64,000 nucleotides of DNA, from contig NMRA01000688.1 of assembly GCA_002633005.1 (NCBI GenBank), positions 4,387 through 68,386 on the forward strand, written 5' to 3'. Positions 1-15,000 of the stretch are shown here, piece by piece. The notes under the pieces were generated by a model that was not told where the DNA came from, did no database searches, and saw nothing but the letters and a program-made list of their open reading frames with translations. The stretch is from Phoronis australis (taxonomy: Eukaryota > Phoronida > Phoronidae). The translations under genes and the position numbers were made by a program. How positions within the stretch are numbered: position 1 is the first letter of the stretch; each line of letters starts with the position of its first letter.

Positions 1-2853
1 CTCCCCCCCAAATCCGCCTATGAAAAACCGTGACTAATAGGCTACTCCGCGGCCCAGAGAAAATGTGACGGGCCTTAAACTCATGTTTGTAGCCTCATAT
101 TCCGGCAAGGTCGTTGCATTTTAGTGTCCCCAGGAAATTATTTTTGCCTGTTATGCCATGTAATTTTTGGGTTAGGATTTGTTTTCATTTTTCTCTCGCA
201 CTGCTCTAGCCCAGCTCGGAGGCTACCTACATGTCATATACCTCCGTCACTAATTAGCAATGATTTTGATGCCGTGGACCACTTACTTAACCGTTTGGCG
301 TTATAAAATTGGTCTCGAAATTCCTAAGAAGTAACTAGCAGTTTCTTTAGCTGCTCCAGACTATTCACACGAGTAAGCTCACGGTCAAACCTTATCGTTT
401 TTGTGCCCGAGTGTGTCTCGAATGTTATACGTAACTTAGCTACTTGTCGTTTGTATGTAACTGTCATTGTCCAGCAGATGGCGAAAGAATCACTACCGAC
501 AGATGGCGCGAATCTTGCTAAAACGGAAAATGGCGAAAGCATGTTTATTGTTGGTAGTGTTTTCGAGCGTTATGTTGTAGGAGATTGAAGGAATGTTTTT
601 CTATAATTTTATGCTCCCTCTAACTATAAAAGGTGAATTGATATGATAGTTCTTAAATTTCTGGAATAGAATTTCATTTAAAAGGAGATGACATGACAAA
701 TAAACTGACCAAAAGGCGAAAAGCTATTACCAGACGATACATGCTGTCTACTCACTGTCTAGCTCAGGCCTAAGAGTAGGACTACGACTTGGCTGGTAAT
801 AGATTGGTAGAAGATAGTTCGTTGGCATTGGCGGTACCTGATTTAGTGAAAAATTGCAGCAACTAATTACGGGACCCATTGTTCAACGAATGCATGTTCT
901 CTCTAAATCTTACACTGCCAGTATATATCTGAACTGTAAAACTTTTGTGTAAGTCAAGTTGCCTAGGCCCTGAGGGCCTCTCTTTCATAGCTGCCGTCTT
1001 GCCTGAACCAGTTTTCACTGAATAATGACTTTTGTTGTCATACAGGGAAAGCTGCTTCCCATTTTCAAAAGGGTTCTTTTACTTCATACTTAAATTCTAC
1101 ATCTCTGAGTGCCCGACCAGCACACTGATGGGATTAGCGTTGGCGCGAAGCTGTGTATTAAACATGCAGCTTTGAGCCGATGTGGGTAAAAAACTGACCA
1201 GATCCAAACTGACATGAAATTAGTGTCATTAAAAACTTCACTCTTCCTTGAGTAAACTAAAATATTTACCAGCGTTGGAAAATTGGCGTTCTACCGTTAT
1301 TTCACTGCTAAAGTTGTGGAGCGATCTTTTGCGTCGTCTTCAGGCTCCATGAAATATGCTATGTCACCTATTAGTCAGTTTCTCTTTTCCTACTATTCTT
1401 CGAGGTTGCATACATGTCACAACATATTATTGGAACTGGTTTCATGTCGTCTAAATTTTTAGTATTTTATATCAGTAAGCTGAATTTCCGAACAAACTTT
1501 GCTGCTGCAAAGCTGTCATCATCTCCCGAGAGATGTTGCAAAGAATTTAGCAAATGGCGCATATGCGTATCACGAGCGTACCGTTTTCAAAATGATGTCA
1601 GACTTTTCTTTGTTGCAAAAAGCGGAGAATTGCGCTAGAAAATGACGTTTATTAGATCGTTTTTCACTTAAACTGCTCTAACGAGCAAGGGGAGTGTCAG
1701 TTAACTCCCAGATTTGGCATACATCCCCGCCGGTCTAGCACAACTATCTGGGCTGTGTACAATTTCGAGGTCTGTCTGAGCTGAACACACAGTGGTATCT
1801 TGCTAGGTATATTTTGTCGATAGTCTTCATACAGCTAGCTGGCTGGCTATGATCAGATATAGTGGTCTCTGATTTAGAGAAACAGGCAACCACTGAATAA
1901 CAAGCCCATCATTTAGTCAGATGAAACTGGTTCTCTAAATAGGATACTCGTGCCCATACACCCCACTGAGAATTGGGGTCCACCTTAGCAAGTCGAATTT
2001 AATTCCTATTACCATATACCTGTACTTTTACAATTACTTCTGTAATTAATACTCTTACTAAAAAACTAGTTTTTGCTGTAAATGAATATTTGTCAGTTGT
2101 CGTTAAAGTGCTCAAGAGAGGTTGTCATCTAATAGCAAACCTGACAAACCTACGATTTTAGTATTGTCAGCAGGTTTGTGGTTAGCTCAAATTACAGCGA
2201 AGACATGTGGGATGAGAGAGATTCAGTGGAAACACATGCTCTATGAACACAGCAGTTCGATGCACAACAATCAGTTTTCCTGAAATCTCCCAAAAGGGCA
2301 AATTTGATGGCAACTATTGTGAATCAGTCCAGTGGCAACAAGAAGCACTCATGTAAGACAAGATGGGCAGAGCGACAGTGTTTTTTGCTGTTTCCAGTAG
2401 ATTACCGTATGACTGGCAGCACCAAAAAGGAGTGCGGCGGGCCGCCCAGATTTATATGGGCAGGAGAAACACTGCCAGTGTATTGGATTTAGTGTTGCAT
2501 ATGCTACATAGATTCAAGCACATTGATGAATGTACCATCCAGGAACTGTGATCACCAAACTTTTTGAGACTCAAAAATTGACCAATCGAATCACATGTGA
2601 TTTTCAAGTTTAACAGAAGCTTGCCACACAATTTTTCAATTTTTGATTCCAGTCTCAAGTAAAAGTTGGTGGTTACAGTCACAATGGTTATAACTACTCT
2701 GAAAAGCGATGTATGTCTCACAGTTATTATTGGTACAGGGGTACAAAATAATAAAGCACCTAAGATGCACAAAACACCAAGAAAGGAAAAGTTTACTTGC
2801 CATGCTCAATATTCTATTCAGGCAACTGAAACTGGACGTCTGAAGCTGTAACC
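1..2853. other. 5' flank of the helicase gene, no gene recognised
   Basis: AT-rich DNA upstream of the helicase start codon. Only short open frames are present, none resembling a known family. The promoter and any 5' UTR exon must lie here, but I could not place them. I see no clear repeat in this stretch. Confidence 0.5.
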
Positions 2854-3017
2854 ATGGCAACTGGTCTTGCTCAAGAGGAAGAAGTCTCGAAAATCCCCAG
2901 TTCTGCCAAAAATGGAGGATTAAGAGCCAACCTTGTTCATTGCTCTAAGGACACCTTTGTGTGCAAGATGGTATCACTTCTGAAGCTGGAGCGGGATGAG
3001 GAAATAAGCCAAACCAA
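2854..3017 (+). CDS. IGHMBP2: IGHMBP2 exon 1 (residues 1-55)
   Basis: The start codon has a strong ACCATGG context. The exon encodes an unusual N-terminal extension, then [17 protein letters not shown], which matches human FVTKQLDLLELERDAEV. The donor is GTGAG at 3018, leaving two bases of a split Lys codon. The first 30 or so residues have no counterpart in human IGHMBP2. Confidence 0.8.
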
Positions 3018-6000
3018 GTGAGATCATTAGTGGGATATCTTAATGCTGTGTGTCTTGTTGTATGTCCTTCACTAACCTTTGAGTGTTAGATTGTTCTTCC
3101 ATCACAACTCTACCCTTCTCATTAAGTCTTATCAAGTTGGTGCAATGACAACTTTTATGAATGGGAACAAATATTTGAAAAGAAAACATACCCCAGTGAG
3201 GCTGTCATAGTGTCTGGGTGCAAGTCTTGGATGACTATTTTAGGGCCTAATATTGATCTCCTATGTGCCAGATATAAGTTGTGATCATATTATCCGACTT
3301 ATTATTTAAAAGTTTTAGGTAAAGAAGAAATCCTGATTCCTGTGCATTCACAACAGGACACTCTATCGTGTCATCTGAGAATTTTTTTTCTCAGATGTGG
3401 TGAGGATTTTTGTAGTTAACAATTTATCCTGTGAATATGAGGGTCTGTGATTCTGATGTTGAGAGGATGTGGGCCTGATGAGGGGTATTTTGTGTGATTT
3501 TTAAGCATTTTTCACAGGGGAATGATGCCAAATATCGCTCCCAAAGTCATGACATTGAGAGCCCTGTGCAAATGTTAACTGATTTTTTCCTAGGCTGTTG
3601 CTTGAAAATGTGCATGCCAAAGAATTGGAACGCAAGGGAGTATGCTTACTCAAGCTGCGCCTATCCAGTCGTCATACAGGACTCTACGGTCGTTCTGTGT
3701 TGGTATTTGAACCATTCTGGCAAGGCAAGGAACTGCCTTCTCACAGTCTAACACCAGGTAGTCCCGAAAATACAAGACTGTTGTCACTGTTGCCCAAGTT
3801 TTTCAATTGTAAATTTTGGTCAAAGAGTGTTTCAATATTATGTCTTAACGTAGATATTGTTTTCTCACAACAAACTTGTGTTTTTAAGTGGACAACTAGA
3901 AAATGTTTTTAAAAATTTTGTTGTAAATTGACTGTCTCAAAATAACTACAAACAGTAATCCTCAAGTTTAAATGAAAATAACTGATGAAATTACGTCATT
4001 TCCATATTTCTAATGCTGTTTGCATTGTTAAAATGCTGAAAAAAATTGCCAAACTTTGTTTTATGAAAGCTGCACAGTTGTCAACATTTCCTTGGAGATT
4101 TTTTTGAGAAATTTGTCAAAATAAAGTTCCATTATTTGCCATTTTGTGGCGTAGAATGGTTCCATGTAAACCGCGTTAAGTATTATGTAGTTGGATATGT
4201 AAGTGCTGCTAAGGGTTTCCTATTAACCTTCTTGATAATGAATGACCACGTGATTGCTATCCTATTGTTTTCGCACATTTTCTGATTTTAGGAGACATCG
4301 TTGGACTCTGTTTGTCGCAATCAGAGGGCGCTCAGGATCAGCTGTCCTCAGGTCTTGTGTCGCGTGTCAACCAAACATCTGTCAGTGTCGCATTCGATGA
4401 GTCCTACGACAGTCTAGACCTTGACGAGGACACACAGTATAAGCTGACAAAACTGGCCAATGATGTGACGTATAAAAGAATCAAGAGGTGCGAGTGTTGT
4501 TAAATATTATCCATTTCTGTAGCTGTAAATCTGTTAATTTCTTTTTCTGTGGTGACACATCTATTATGTTAGTTTTCTTTGGGAAACTTGGCCATAGATT
4601 TTGTAAGAAATCATATGTAAACCTGCCTTTCTAAGTAACATGTGTATTAGGTTTTTGCCCTGTGTTCCATTGATGAATTTTGAAGATCATGCGTATTGCC
4701 AGTTGCAAGTTATACAATGCTTGTTACACATTCCAAAGTCCCTCCCCCTGTTGGGTAAATACCACCAGACAAGAAGCAATAATCACTCCCCCTGTTGGGT
4801 AAATACCACCAGACAAGAAGCAATAATCAGCAGATTTAAGATGGTGACGTAATGCACACAACAACATAATAGAATACAGACAGTTCATTGGCTTAGCTTT
4901 CTATTTGTCAAGCTGCCCCAAACACTATGACCACACTCTGTAAATACTATGAAGTCAAAAATGTGGACACACTCCAAAACATGGTGAGCCCTACCAGTAA
5001 TTGACCTATCGCAAGCTCCGCCCCTTGTGCAATGTCGACAAACAATAAGTTTTACCCGGCGATGTGTTGTTTGTCGGGTGAAATGGCGACTTGGAAATGA
5101 AGGTGTGTCAAGAATGATGCGTTCTGATTGGTCAGTTAAGCCGTCACTCAAAATCCTGGCGATAGGTTAAGTCTTATGGTCGGTCTACTTAAAGAATGCA
5201 GCTAAACCTATTGTGACACTTAATTAATGTATATTACGTAACGTGTGCAGTCACTGAATGTTTTCCTTACTGTGAGCTCTGAAAATCAAAAATTATGTTC
5301 AAGTTGTCACTGACATTATCAACAGGGCCTTAGACAAGCTGTCAGCCTACATATCTGGACCGTCGTCGTTACTGATTGACGTGATGTTTGGTGAGGCTAC
5401 CCCGAGTCCTCCGATGATGATCGGTCAAGGTAACTACTGCTACAAATCTGTGTGCCTTATGCAAAACGCGCATGTTTGTATGTAAATTTAACTGAGTATG
5501 CAGTACACATTGACTGTAATCAAGGCTAATATCAAAACACATAGGTTTTTTGTTATCTCAATTCCAAACTCGACGCAAATTTCTAGAGTTCAATATCACT
5601 AGTCATCACTGTCTTTTCTCTAGCCTTAACATCTCCACTGGAGGTATTTATATATGTTTCAAAAATGTACACTCAACGTTTCAAGTGTGACCTACTTTTT
5701 GACACTTTGTAGGGCCTAAACGTGAAAACCGCGAATCGTACTTGAAGTGCCCAGGAAGTGGGCGCTATCTACCTGTCATCTTAGACATTACTCTTTGGGA
5801 ACTATCCATGGAACTACGGGTAGCATATCGGCAAGAAATAAATATTGACACTAATTTCATAAAGTTTCTAATGCAGTAAAAAACTGTTGCATCATTTTTA
5901 AGAGGGTGTACTTTTTATTAATCACTTTTTAATGTATCCATAATTTATGTTTTTAAAGTAAAATACCTGATAAGATGCCCCACTGATAGTGGACACCTCC

Positions 6001-9000
6001 GCACCCGAATCTCCCAGAAAATAACTGTCAGACTGCCGCACATCTAGTCACTCAGCGACTCAATGACATTTGGCCTTTGGCCCTACTGAGACAAGTCTCG
6101 CATGTTTTAATAGTAGATTTGATCAGCAAGTGCTACATAAAACACGTTCTGTGATAGTGCTTGTGTTATTTCTTTAGTTACAATGCACACCTATATCATT
6201 ACGTTGCATTTACTCCGGCAAATGATCGCTGATGACGCGCACACGCTCGCTCATTAACACATGCAGACAATCTTCAACAAAAACGTCACGTGACATTGAC
6301 GTGTGTTCGTCGAGAAATTTTTATCATGTTGCAGGATACGATCTTTAATACGCAGATTTGAACCTGTCCTGTTCATAATACCAACTCCACAGGAACTTAA
6401 TCTTAGGGATGCTATTTGGAAAACAGGTAATATGTTGAGTCGATACTATGTTTTTATTCAAGCTATCATGTCGCGAGGCAGTGGCGCATTGGCGAGTTTT
6501 TGCGCTAGGATTTCAGTACAATTTTCCGTAAAATGATCGTAATTTAACAATAAAGTTTGATAGCAATGAATCACAGTTTTGTATATAGTCTGTCATAGGC
6601 TACAGGTACATCACATAGTGTAAATAGCTTCCGATTTCACCCATTTCGTAGACCGGGTTCCAACCACCTTGACCTTACAATTAGGGCCCACTCCCCGAAA
6701 TAAATTTTTCTAAGCGCCTCGGGCGCCTTATTATGGCGAATACGGTACTGTTAATTGCCTCTTCTTAGTAAAGCGATTTATATTTAATGTTGGTAAAATC
6801 AGGCTCTGATTTGATGCTGAGGGCTGAAGTACCAAGCCAACCAAGGTTTTAAACCTGGCGCGGCAATTTTTAAACTTGACGCGCTTTCCCCAAACTCGTG
6901 GCAAAATCCAAACTCGTTACCACAACGAGTCAAATCATGTCATGGAGAACACTGTATCTAATGTGTGCTTACGTACCTAAGACTGACTGTAAAGTTGTTG
7001 TCTTTTTAAAAAATGAGCATGTTCAGTCGGTTTGATTGTTGAACCTGTGGGATTATTGCAGACATTGTTTTCATCAACACTAGACTTGACGAGTCACAGA
7101 AGGATGCTGTGAGGTTTGCTATTGATCAGAAGGAACTAGCCATAATACACGGACCTCCGGGCACCGGTAAAACTACCACTGTTGTGGAGATCATCATACA
7201 AGCCATAAAACAGGGCTTGAAGGTACAGTATGATGGTTCAAGCTGACATTGCTCAGCCACCTCCTTGACATTTTCTAATGAATGGCATTGATTTTTGGTT
7301 CTTGAATAAAATGTTGAGTTTTTTCAATTTCAGTCTTGGGTGACTTTACTTGTCAAGAATATCGTCTAATTGCACAGAATTCTTCATAGTTCTCTCACAT
7401 TGTTTACATTTTTTACTCAACTTCAATGGTTCTGTTTGCTCTTGTCTTCATCTGAGTTACCCCTCAATGTAGACATATGTTAGATAATTATTTTATTCCA
7501 TTAAGTATAAACTTAAAGTCCTATGTAGACGTGCCAACTTTGAATCATTCACTGTCTGAACTCCATCTGTGTTCTATCACAGGTCTTGGTATGTGCGCCC
7601 TCCAACATCGCTGTTGATAACCTAGTGGAACGGTTGGCCAGCTACAAAAAGAAAGTGGTGCGGTTGGGCCACCCTGCCCGACTCCTAGCCCACATACAGC
7701 GTCACTCCTTGGATGCCATCATCTCTGCCAGTGACGAGACTAAGCTTGTAGAAGATGTACGACGTGACCTTGACCGGACGCTGGTAGGTGTCTGGTGGCT
7801 ATAATTGGAAGCCACTCATTTATAATTGGAAGCCACTCATTTATAATTGGAAGCCACTCATTTAACTGTTGTCACAGTGCATGAATAGTGTTCGGTTTGC
7901 TTGTCACTGACTACCACACTTCTTAAAGGCGAAGGCAACCTTTTGTCATGTCATTTTTAGCAAAAATAAGGTTTGTTGATTATCCCAGACATATTTTTCA
8001 CTTATTTACTGCTTTTTGTAATTCAATTAATTACTCGTCTACTCCGGAAGTGACGTTTTGGGAGGTAAGAATTTCGCGCCAATTTCTTTTCATATAGTTT
8101 GACTGTGAGAGCAGTCGAGTCAGTCATTGTTCTGCGTCTGTTGTGATAAGTTCGGTCGTCGTTTGCTTTAATTTGCTTAGGAGTCGGTCAACATGCCACG
8201 CTGTTGCTGCATACTGGGGTATACAGAGGAAGAACTGTCCCACTTGCCCGAGTGTCCCACGACACACTCCAACTGGAGGGTGATCTGAGCACCCAAAATG
8301 CTTACATCCCGCCGTGTGACTCCCTCGCCACACACCTGGCACCATCTAAATAGCTCCAATACAAGTTCACGATAAACTTATCAAACTTAGACTCACCGAT
8401 CTGTTCATTGGATGACGAACTGTCCTCTTCACTGGGTGTCGAACTGGGCCTGTATTCACTCCCTCTACTCAACATCGCTGCAGGGCTGCTTACAGGCTCT
8501 GGGATAGAGACAACAGTACAGGGCGAATCACTGCTAGTTCCCGGAATTGCACGCAATGGGGTACGTTCGGAGGCACTGTATATAGAGGCCACAGCTGGCA
8601 AGGCTTCTCGCTTCAAAAACGCACTTCTTGGGCTTGGTGACGGGGCACTGCCGAGAATCAACAGCGACGATATGGTACCCTTCTTCAGGCGTTGTTTCGC
8701 AGGGACCTTCATCAATTCAGCGTACATATCTCTGTCGTAATCTGACGGCAGAAAATGCTTGCCACGTGTCATCCTTCGGAAAGCGATGCAAGGTACCCAA
8801 AGCACGTGTGAGGCGATAATGAGTACATCCCAGCACGCAGCAACAGCGTGGCATGTTGACTGACTTGTAAACAAAAGCAAACGACGACCGAACTTATCAC
8901 AACCGAGGTTGAACAATGACTCATAGTCAGACTATAGTGAAAAGAAATTGGCGCGAAACTATTGCCTCCCAAAACGTCACTTCCGTAGTAGAGGACGAGA

Positions 9001-12000
9001 AATTAATCAAATTACGAAAAGCTGTAATTAAGTGAAAAATGTGTCTGGGATAATCAACGAACCTTATTTTTGCTAAAAGTGACATGAAAAAAGGTTGCGT
9101 TCGCCTTTAAATATGAATGGAAAATGTGATATAATCACCATAGTCAAGTAGTTATGGAGTGTGTTACATGAAAAGTGACTTGAGACGTAAGACAAAAATT
9201 TGATCTTACCTTCCACATAGTGTGATCTTACTTCCACATAGTGTGATTTTACTGGTTTGAACAAATGTGTAGGTGCTACTGCCCTATTGTTTATTTCCAA
9301 TTTGGAGTAGTTGTTAGATGCGTGACAAAAGCACTTTCTGTGCCTATTCAAAGACAATAACTAAATAGTGTGCTGATGAGTGATGGGCTGTTGGGTCTTG
9401 TCAGATTGTAACTGTTGTCATCATCATGCACAATGGCTTTGTACCAGACGTAAGGGTTCTGAGGTATAGCAGATTAAATTGATAGTTCTAGTAGATTGCG
9501 TTTGTCAGATGAGACTGAGGCTATGAGGTAATTAGTGGGTGATGGGCCCTCTTGGTTATCGTCAAATGAGACCGAGGCTATGAGGTAATTAGGGGGTGAT
9601 GGGCCCTCTTGGTTATCGTCAAATGAGACTGAGGCTATGAGGTAATTAGGGGGTGATGGGCCCTCTTGACTATCGTCAAATCTGTAATTATAATCAGTGA
9701 TTGACAACTATCTGGTGGTGAGCACTTTGTTAATGTGGTAATGTTTTTTGATAATTGTTTGAACGTTTTGTAAATTGGATTGACATAGCAGCTTTGCAGT
9801 ATCATAATATATTTGCAGTGAGGTACTTCTTCTCGTATTTGTTTCTAGTCCTCTAACTGTTTGAAACCAGAAATTTACAAATTCGCCTCAAAACTATGCA
9901 GAAAATAAAGAGGGCGTGATAAACGGTTAACAAAACAGTTACGTGTCGGATATGGTAGGCCTCTAATAACAACATTTTCTCTGTTTCATTGCCAGAAAAT
10001 ATATACTTTGCTTCCATTTCATGGGTCCTTCCATCAAGTATTTGAGTATTATGAGGTTTTTCAGAGTTTCGCAAGGACAGAATTTCTACATGACAATAAG
10101 ATACTGACACTATTGACTTTTCATGGATATACTTTTTCAAAATAATAAAATTGTTTCTTATAAAATACATTTGATTTTTTCAAAGTTTCTTTTGCGGATT
10201 GTATCCAAATACTTATATTATTTTTACGTGTTAAACTTTGCCTCCCTATTTGTATGAAAGACAGCAGAGTAATTCATCTTGGGTTATTTAACTCATTTCG
10301 TCACAGTCGCAACTGAAGAAGTGCCGAGGACAGGGTGAGCGACAGAAGTTACGAGAAGAGATGAAACACTTGCGCAGAGAAATGAGGCAGAGGGAAGGGG
10401 GCGCCACTGAGCATGTGCTGAAGGCTGCTGAGGTGGTCACGTGTACCCTGACTAGCGCTACAGATGACGGGCCTCTGAAGTATTTAGACGAGGGATACTT
10501 TGACTTGGTTGTCATTGATGAATGTTCTCAAGTAAATAAGTTATTGAATGGAAAAGTTTTATGACTTTTAGCTCATGGCGTAGAAAATTACTTTTGCAAA
10601 ACGCGATTTGATTTAAAGAAATTACATTTTCAGTTTTGAATGACAGCTCACTGCTGAAGTACTTTGTTGAAGGGCAGTTTAGTTTGTTGAATGACAGCTA
10701 ACTGCTGAAGTACTTTGTTGAAGGGCAGTTTAGTTTGTTGAATGACAGCTAACTGCTGAAGTACTTTGTTGAATGACAGCTAACTGCTGAAGTACTTTGT
10801 TGAAGGGCAGTTTAGTTTGTTGAATTATGTGGATCAACATGACTCATTGTGTATGTCAACATTCAGTCTTGTGTGTATTTTTCTACTGAGCAGACGCCAC
10901 TTTTTATCAGTTTCCAATTCTCCCCTTGTATTTAGGCACGCGGTGCCAATTTGTTCCCATCATTGAACACTTTCATCCATATTTCATTTTAAGCCATCAC
11001 TCTGCTAACACATCGAGTCATGCAGTTGTATATAGCCTCTGATAATAGTCTTTACTACAAAAACAAAGTCTAGCTCTTATGAAAAATAAGTGCCACTCAG
11101 GCGGACTCATTGTACTGATCATCTAGAACCATTTTGTGTTTATAGTTAAAACCGAGCTGAGAAGCTAGAGCTCTTTCTCAATGGTCTATCAGTGTGACCC
11201 AGTGGGACTTGAACCCATGGCCTCAAGTAAAGGAAGTGAACACATATCCCATGAGGCCACACTGCTAATGCCTAGCTCTTTGTCTTGCATGTGTTACAAT
11301 AAATCCTTCCCACTATTCACGCTGTTCACTTTGTATCTCAGGCTCTGGAAGCTGCCTGCTGGATCGCGTTAACTAAAGCACCTCGCTGTGTCCTGGCTGG
11401 TGATCACCTTCAGCTACCACCAACCATATTGTCACAGAAGTAAGTCACTTCGTCAAATTGGTTTATGTGTGTGCTAGCTCAGGGCTGTTGTTGACTGCAC
11501 ACTCTTGTGTCGTGCCTTTAAAAATTAAACTCTTGTGAGGCGTGATAGACATGTACGTTCTTAACTGTGAAAGTTGATGATGTGAGCAGATTTGAGGCCA
11601 AAGTTGTCATTGTGGACTTGATAGTCGAGCAAACAGTACGTTGCTTAGGAGTAATACATGAACATGTAAAGGCATTACTGTATTGCTTCATATTCTTTAT
11701 GGTTGGTTCTGAACAATGCATCGATATATTTTGAAATCTGCACCGCACTAAACTAAAAGAATGAATTTCAAAAGCCAAACAAATTACGTGCACGCAAGAT
11801 TTTAATTAATTGCATTGGCTTGCCAAATTGTGGATGACTCACTGCCTTCTACATGACTGTTCCCACTCCCCTTCAACTAAAAATGCCACATCACATCAAT
11901 TTCCAGAAAAAAAACAGACCACAACCAATTAATGCAAATAATTGATGAAAACTAATTTTTGTTTCAGAGCAGCCAAGGAAGGTTTAGAAGTGACACTAAT

Positions 12001-15000
12001 TGAGCGCCAGCTCAGTCTCCATGGTGACCAGGTGATGAGAATGTTGACTACACAATACAGAATGCATGAATTGATCATGAGGTGGTCATCTGACCAGCTG
12101 TATCATGGGAGATTAGTGGCTGATCCCTCTGTGGCTGGACACTTACTCAGGTATGTAAATATGTGTCTGAATCCAAATCTAGCTGCACAGATATGTTGGT
12201 AGTAAAGATGTAATGCAGCTGTTTTCTTCCAATTAACAGTTGATTCACAGAAGTCTGAACGCTTATTTGAAAATTTTTTTATTTCTTTTCTCAAAAGCAA
12301 CGAGGCTGAAGTACTTGTGATTTGTTTAGTTCTGCCTGCAAATATTTCTTTATCAACATTTTTGCTTGAAAGATCATTTAATATTTTTGTTTATATAACA
12401 GAGTTTGAAAAAATATAGGTCATGCATATGCCGTCAGTTGTGGGTCCCCTCTTGTTATATATTCTCATACAGAGAATTGCCAAAATGTTGTACTTGTCAC
12501 AATCCATCAGTTTCTCAACTGGGGATGGTTTCAGTACCACCTGTGGACATGACACACGTGTGTTGGAATAGGAGATAGTACTACTGATATCCTATGAAAT
12601 ACCTTCATCTCCGATTTGTCATGGTGCGTAGCATTTCAGCATTGTTGAATAGCTGCACACAAACCCTCTTGTTAGTGTCATATATCTCACTAGCTCTACT
12701 CTCCCTCCATGTTCTTGTGGAATTCGTGAAGATAAATGCCATATCCACAACTTGTAATGAATGCAGCATAAGTACCAGCCATGTGCTGCCTTCTGTTGGT
12801 GACCCCAGACCAAGAATCTCGAAAGTGTTGGATCAGATCATAAATGAAATCCTTAGTAGACATTTGAGTGGTTTAGTATTTGTTCCTCGTTTCGACTGGT
12901 GTTGTTGAAGACACCAATTGACAAACTAAGATTTGAGGTCTGAATTTAATTTATTCAAGTATACCTTGTGAGTGAAATCTGGCAGTTGTGGCACGATGAA
13001 TTTGGGTTAGTTCATAATTTCTTGAGTATCCTCGACAAATTCTGCATATTTCTAATGATTTCTGATATTAGCAGAACTGTTGTATGTATCACATTGATAT
13101 CAAATACCAGGAGCATGTTCTAGGATATCACATGGGGGGGCCCAACCACAAATTTTGAAAAAAAAAATTATTGGTGTGATCCCGAAAAATGGTTCAAGTT
13201 GTATTTTTTCTTTGGTCTGATGTGGAGAGGTAGGCCCGGGCCATGTGGAGAGGTAGGCCCGGGCCATGAGTGCCTCTTCTCACTCATTCCATCCATGATG
13301 TAGTGCTTTAGTATTTGCCATCTCGTGTTCCACGTGAAATCTGTAATGCTATCTCACAGTGACTCGCTACCAAAATTAATGCGACTCATTGAATTCAAAT
13401 CAGGCCCCCTGACCACCAACTTTACCAGATACTGTTGTTTTGCTATGAATGTTCAATTTTACTAAAAAGATGTCACATGAGTCTAAGAAAATGTGTACTT
13501 TAACAGAGTTATAATTTATAGTTTTGTAATATTTGGCCAAATGCACAGACTCGTTAATAAGGCTCTATATTACATAGAATTTCTCAGAGGCATTTACTCC
13601 AAACTGTGTGTACTCTATTAATACTGGAAATGCCATTTCTAAGTTCCTTTAAGAGATAAACAAGCGTCAACTTGGTTGTTTTTTGATTGTGATTATTGTA
13701 GTGTTACCTGAAACATGGAGTTTTGTACTGTTCCACTCTGATGTTGTTGTGAAATGCCGAACACTTTCCATTTGTTATGTCACCCCAACAATGCCTTGTT
13801 GGGGTGACATAACGAACTTCATCTGTTCTAGATAATGAAATATGACATACCTGAGAACCACTCAGTAAATGCTACAAGTGTGGTTAAAAAAATAGCAACA
13901 TGACACTTTTATCGCCCCAGTATTGCTGTTACAGGGACCTGCCTGATGTTGATACTAATGAAGACACAGGTATTCCTCTGTTGTTGATAGACACAGCAGG
14001 CTGCAGCCTGCACGAGCTTGACCTCCCTGAGGAGGTTTCCAAGGGCAACGAGGGCGAGGCGGACCTTGTCTCTGTACATGTCGACAGGCTCATCAGTAGT
14101 GGACTTAAACCTCAGGACATAGCTGTGATTGCGCCTTATAATTTACAGGTGGAGTAGACTAATGGCAATGAGACTATGCTTTATACATTGTTCTCTGATA
14201 TGTTTTTAGGAATTGTTTTGAAAATGTTGCACTTTTGCACGAGTGGTTGTTAAAAACAGAACAATCTAGAAGTTCTGTAAAATGAAAACGGAATGATAGT
14301 TTAAACAGTATTTTTGAGATTTTCATCTTGAACATTTATGTCAAGTAAAATTTGATCACGTTATTGATACCATTGCTTTGCTATCAATGGATCTTTCTTT
14401 GTTGTCAAAAACAAACAAGACATGTTCACGTGACCCAAGTTAGCGCAGAGTGGTAAAAACTCAAAACTCAAATTCTACAGGATTTCTACTTTCAGAAAAT
14501 ATGTGCATTTACTGAGTTAAAATTAACAGTTTTGTCTAAAATACGCAGATTTGTTTATACGGTGTAACATTACCTTAATATATGCATCTTATGAAAGCAT
14601 TCACTTATGAATATAGTTATTATCAGAAGATAGAAACAATTCTATGGCCGAACCTTTAAGTTCAACAACGGCACCAAAAGATCAATTGGATGGACCAATA
14701 ATAGTTAACATTGCACCATCAACTCCAGTGCCTGCACCAATTGAATCCAATGGTTGGGAATCATCATTAGCCAGACAGTTTCTTTATTACGGACTTGACG
14801 TCTATGAATATGCATGCTCGACTTTGATATTGACTCCAGTTGGAATTGTGTGTACTGATATGTTTCCTGAGCATGGCACAATTTTCTATTTGCTTATATT
14901 TGTTCCCAGAATAAATTGTTTTGCTAACTGAAGTGTCTAAACTTTAGATTTTGACACTGATTTAAGAAACCACCCTCATGAAACTTAATAAAGAATGCTT

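Noticed and set aside
6303-6536. 77-residue frame between helicase exons 4 and 5
   Set aside because: No similarity to IGHMBP2, and exons 4 and 5 join perfectly without it.
9474-9707. Repeat-encoded frame [17 protein letters not shown]
   Set aside because: It arises from three 57-bp minisatellite units and has no start context or family match.
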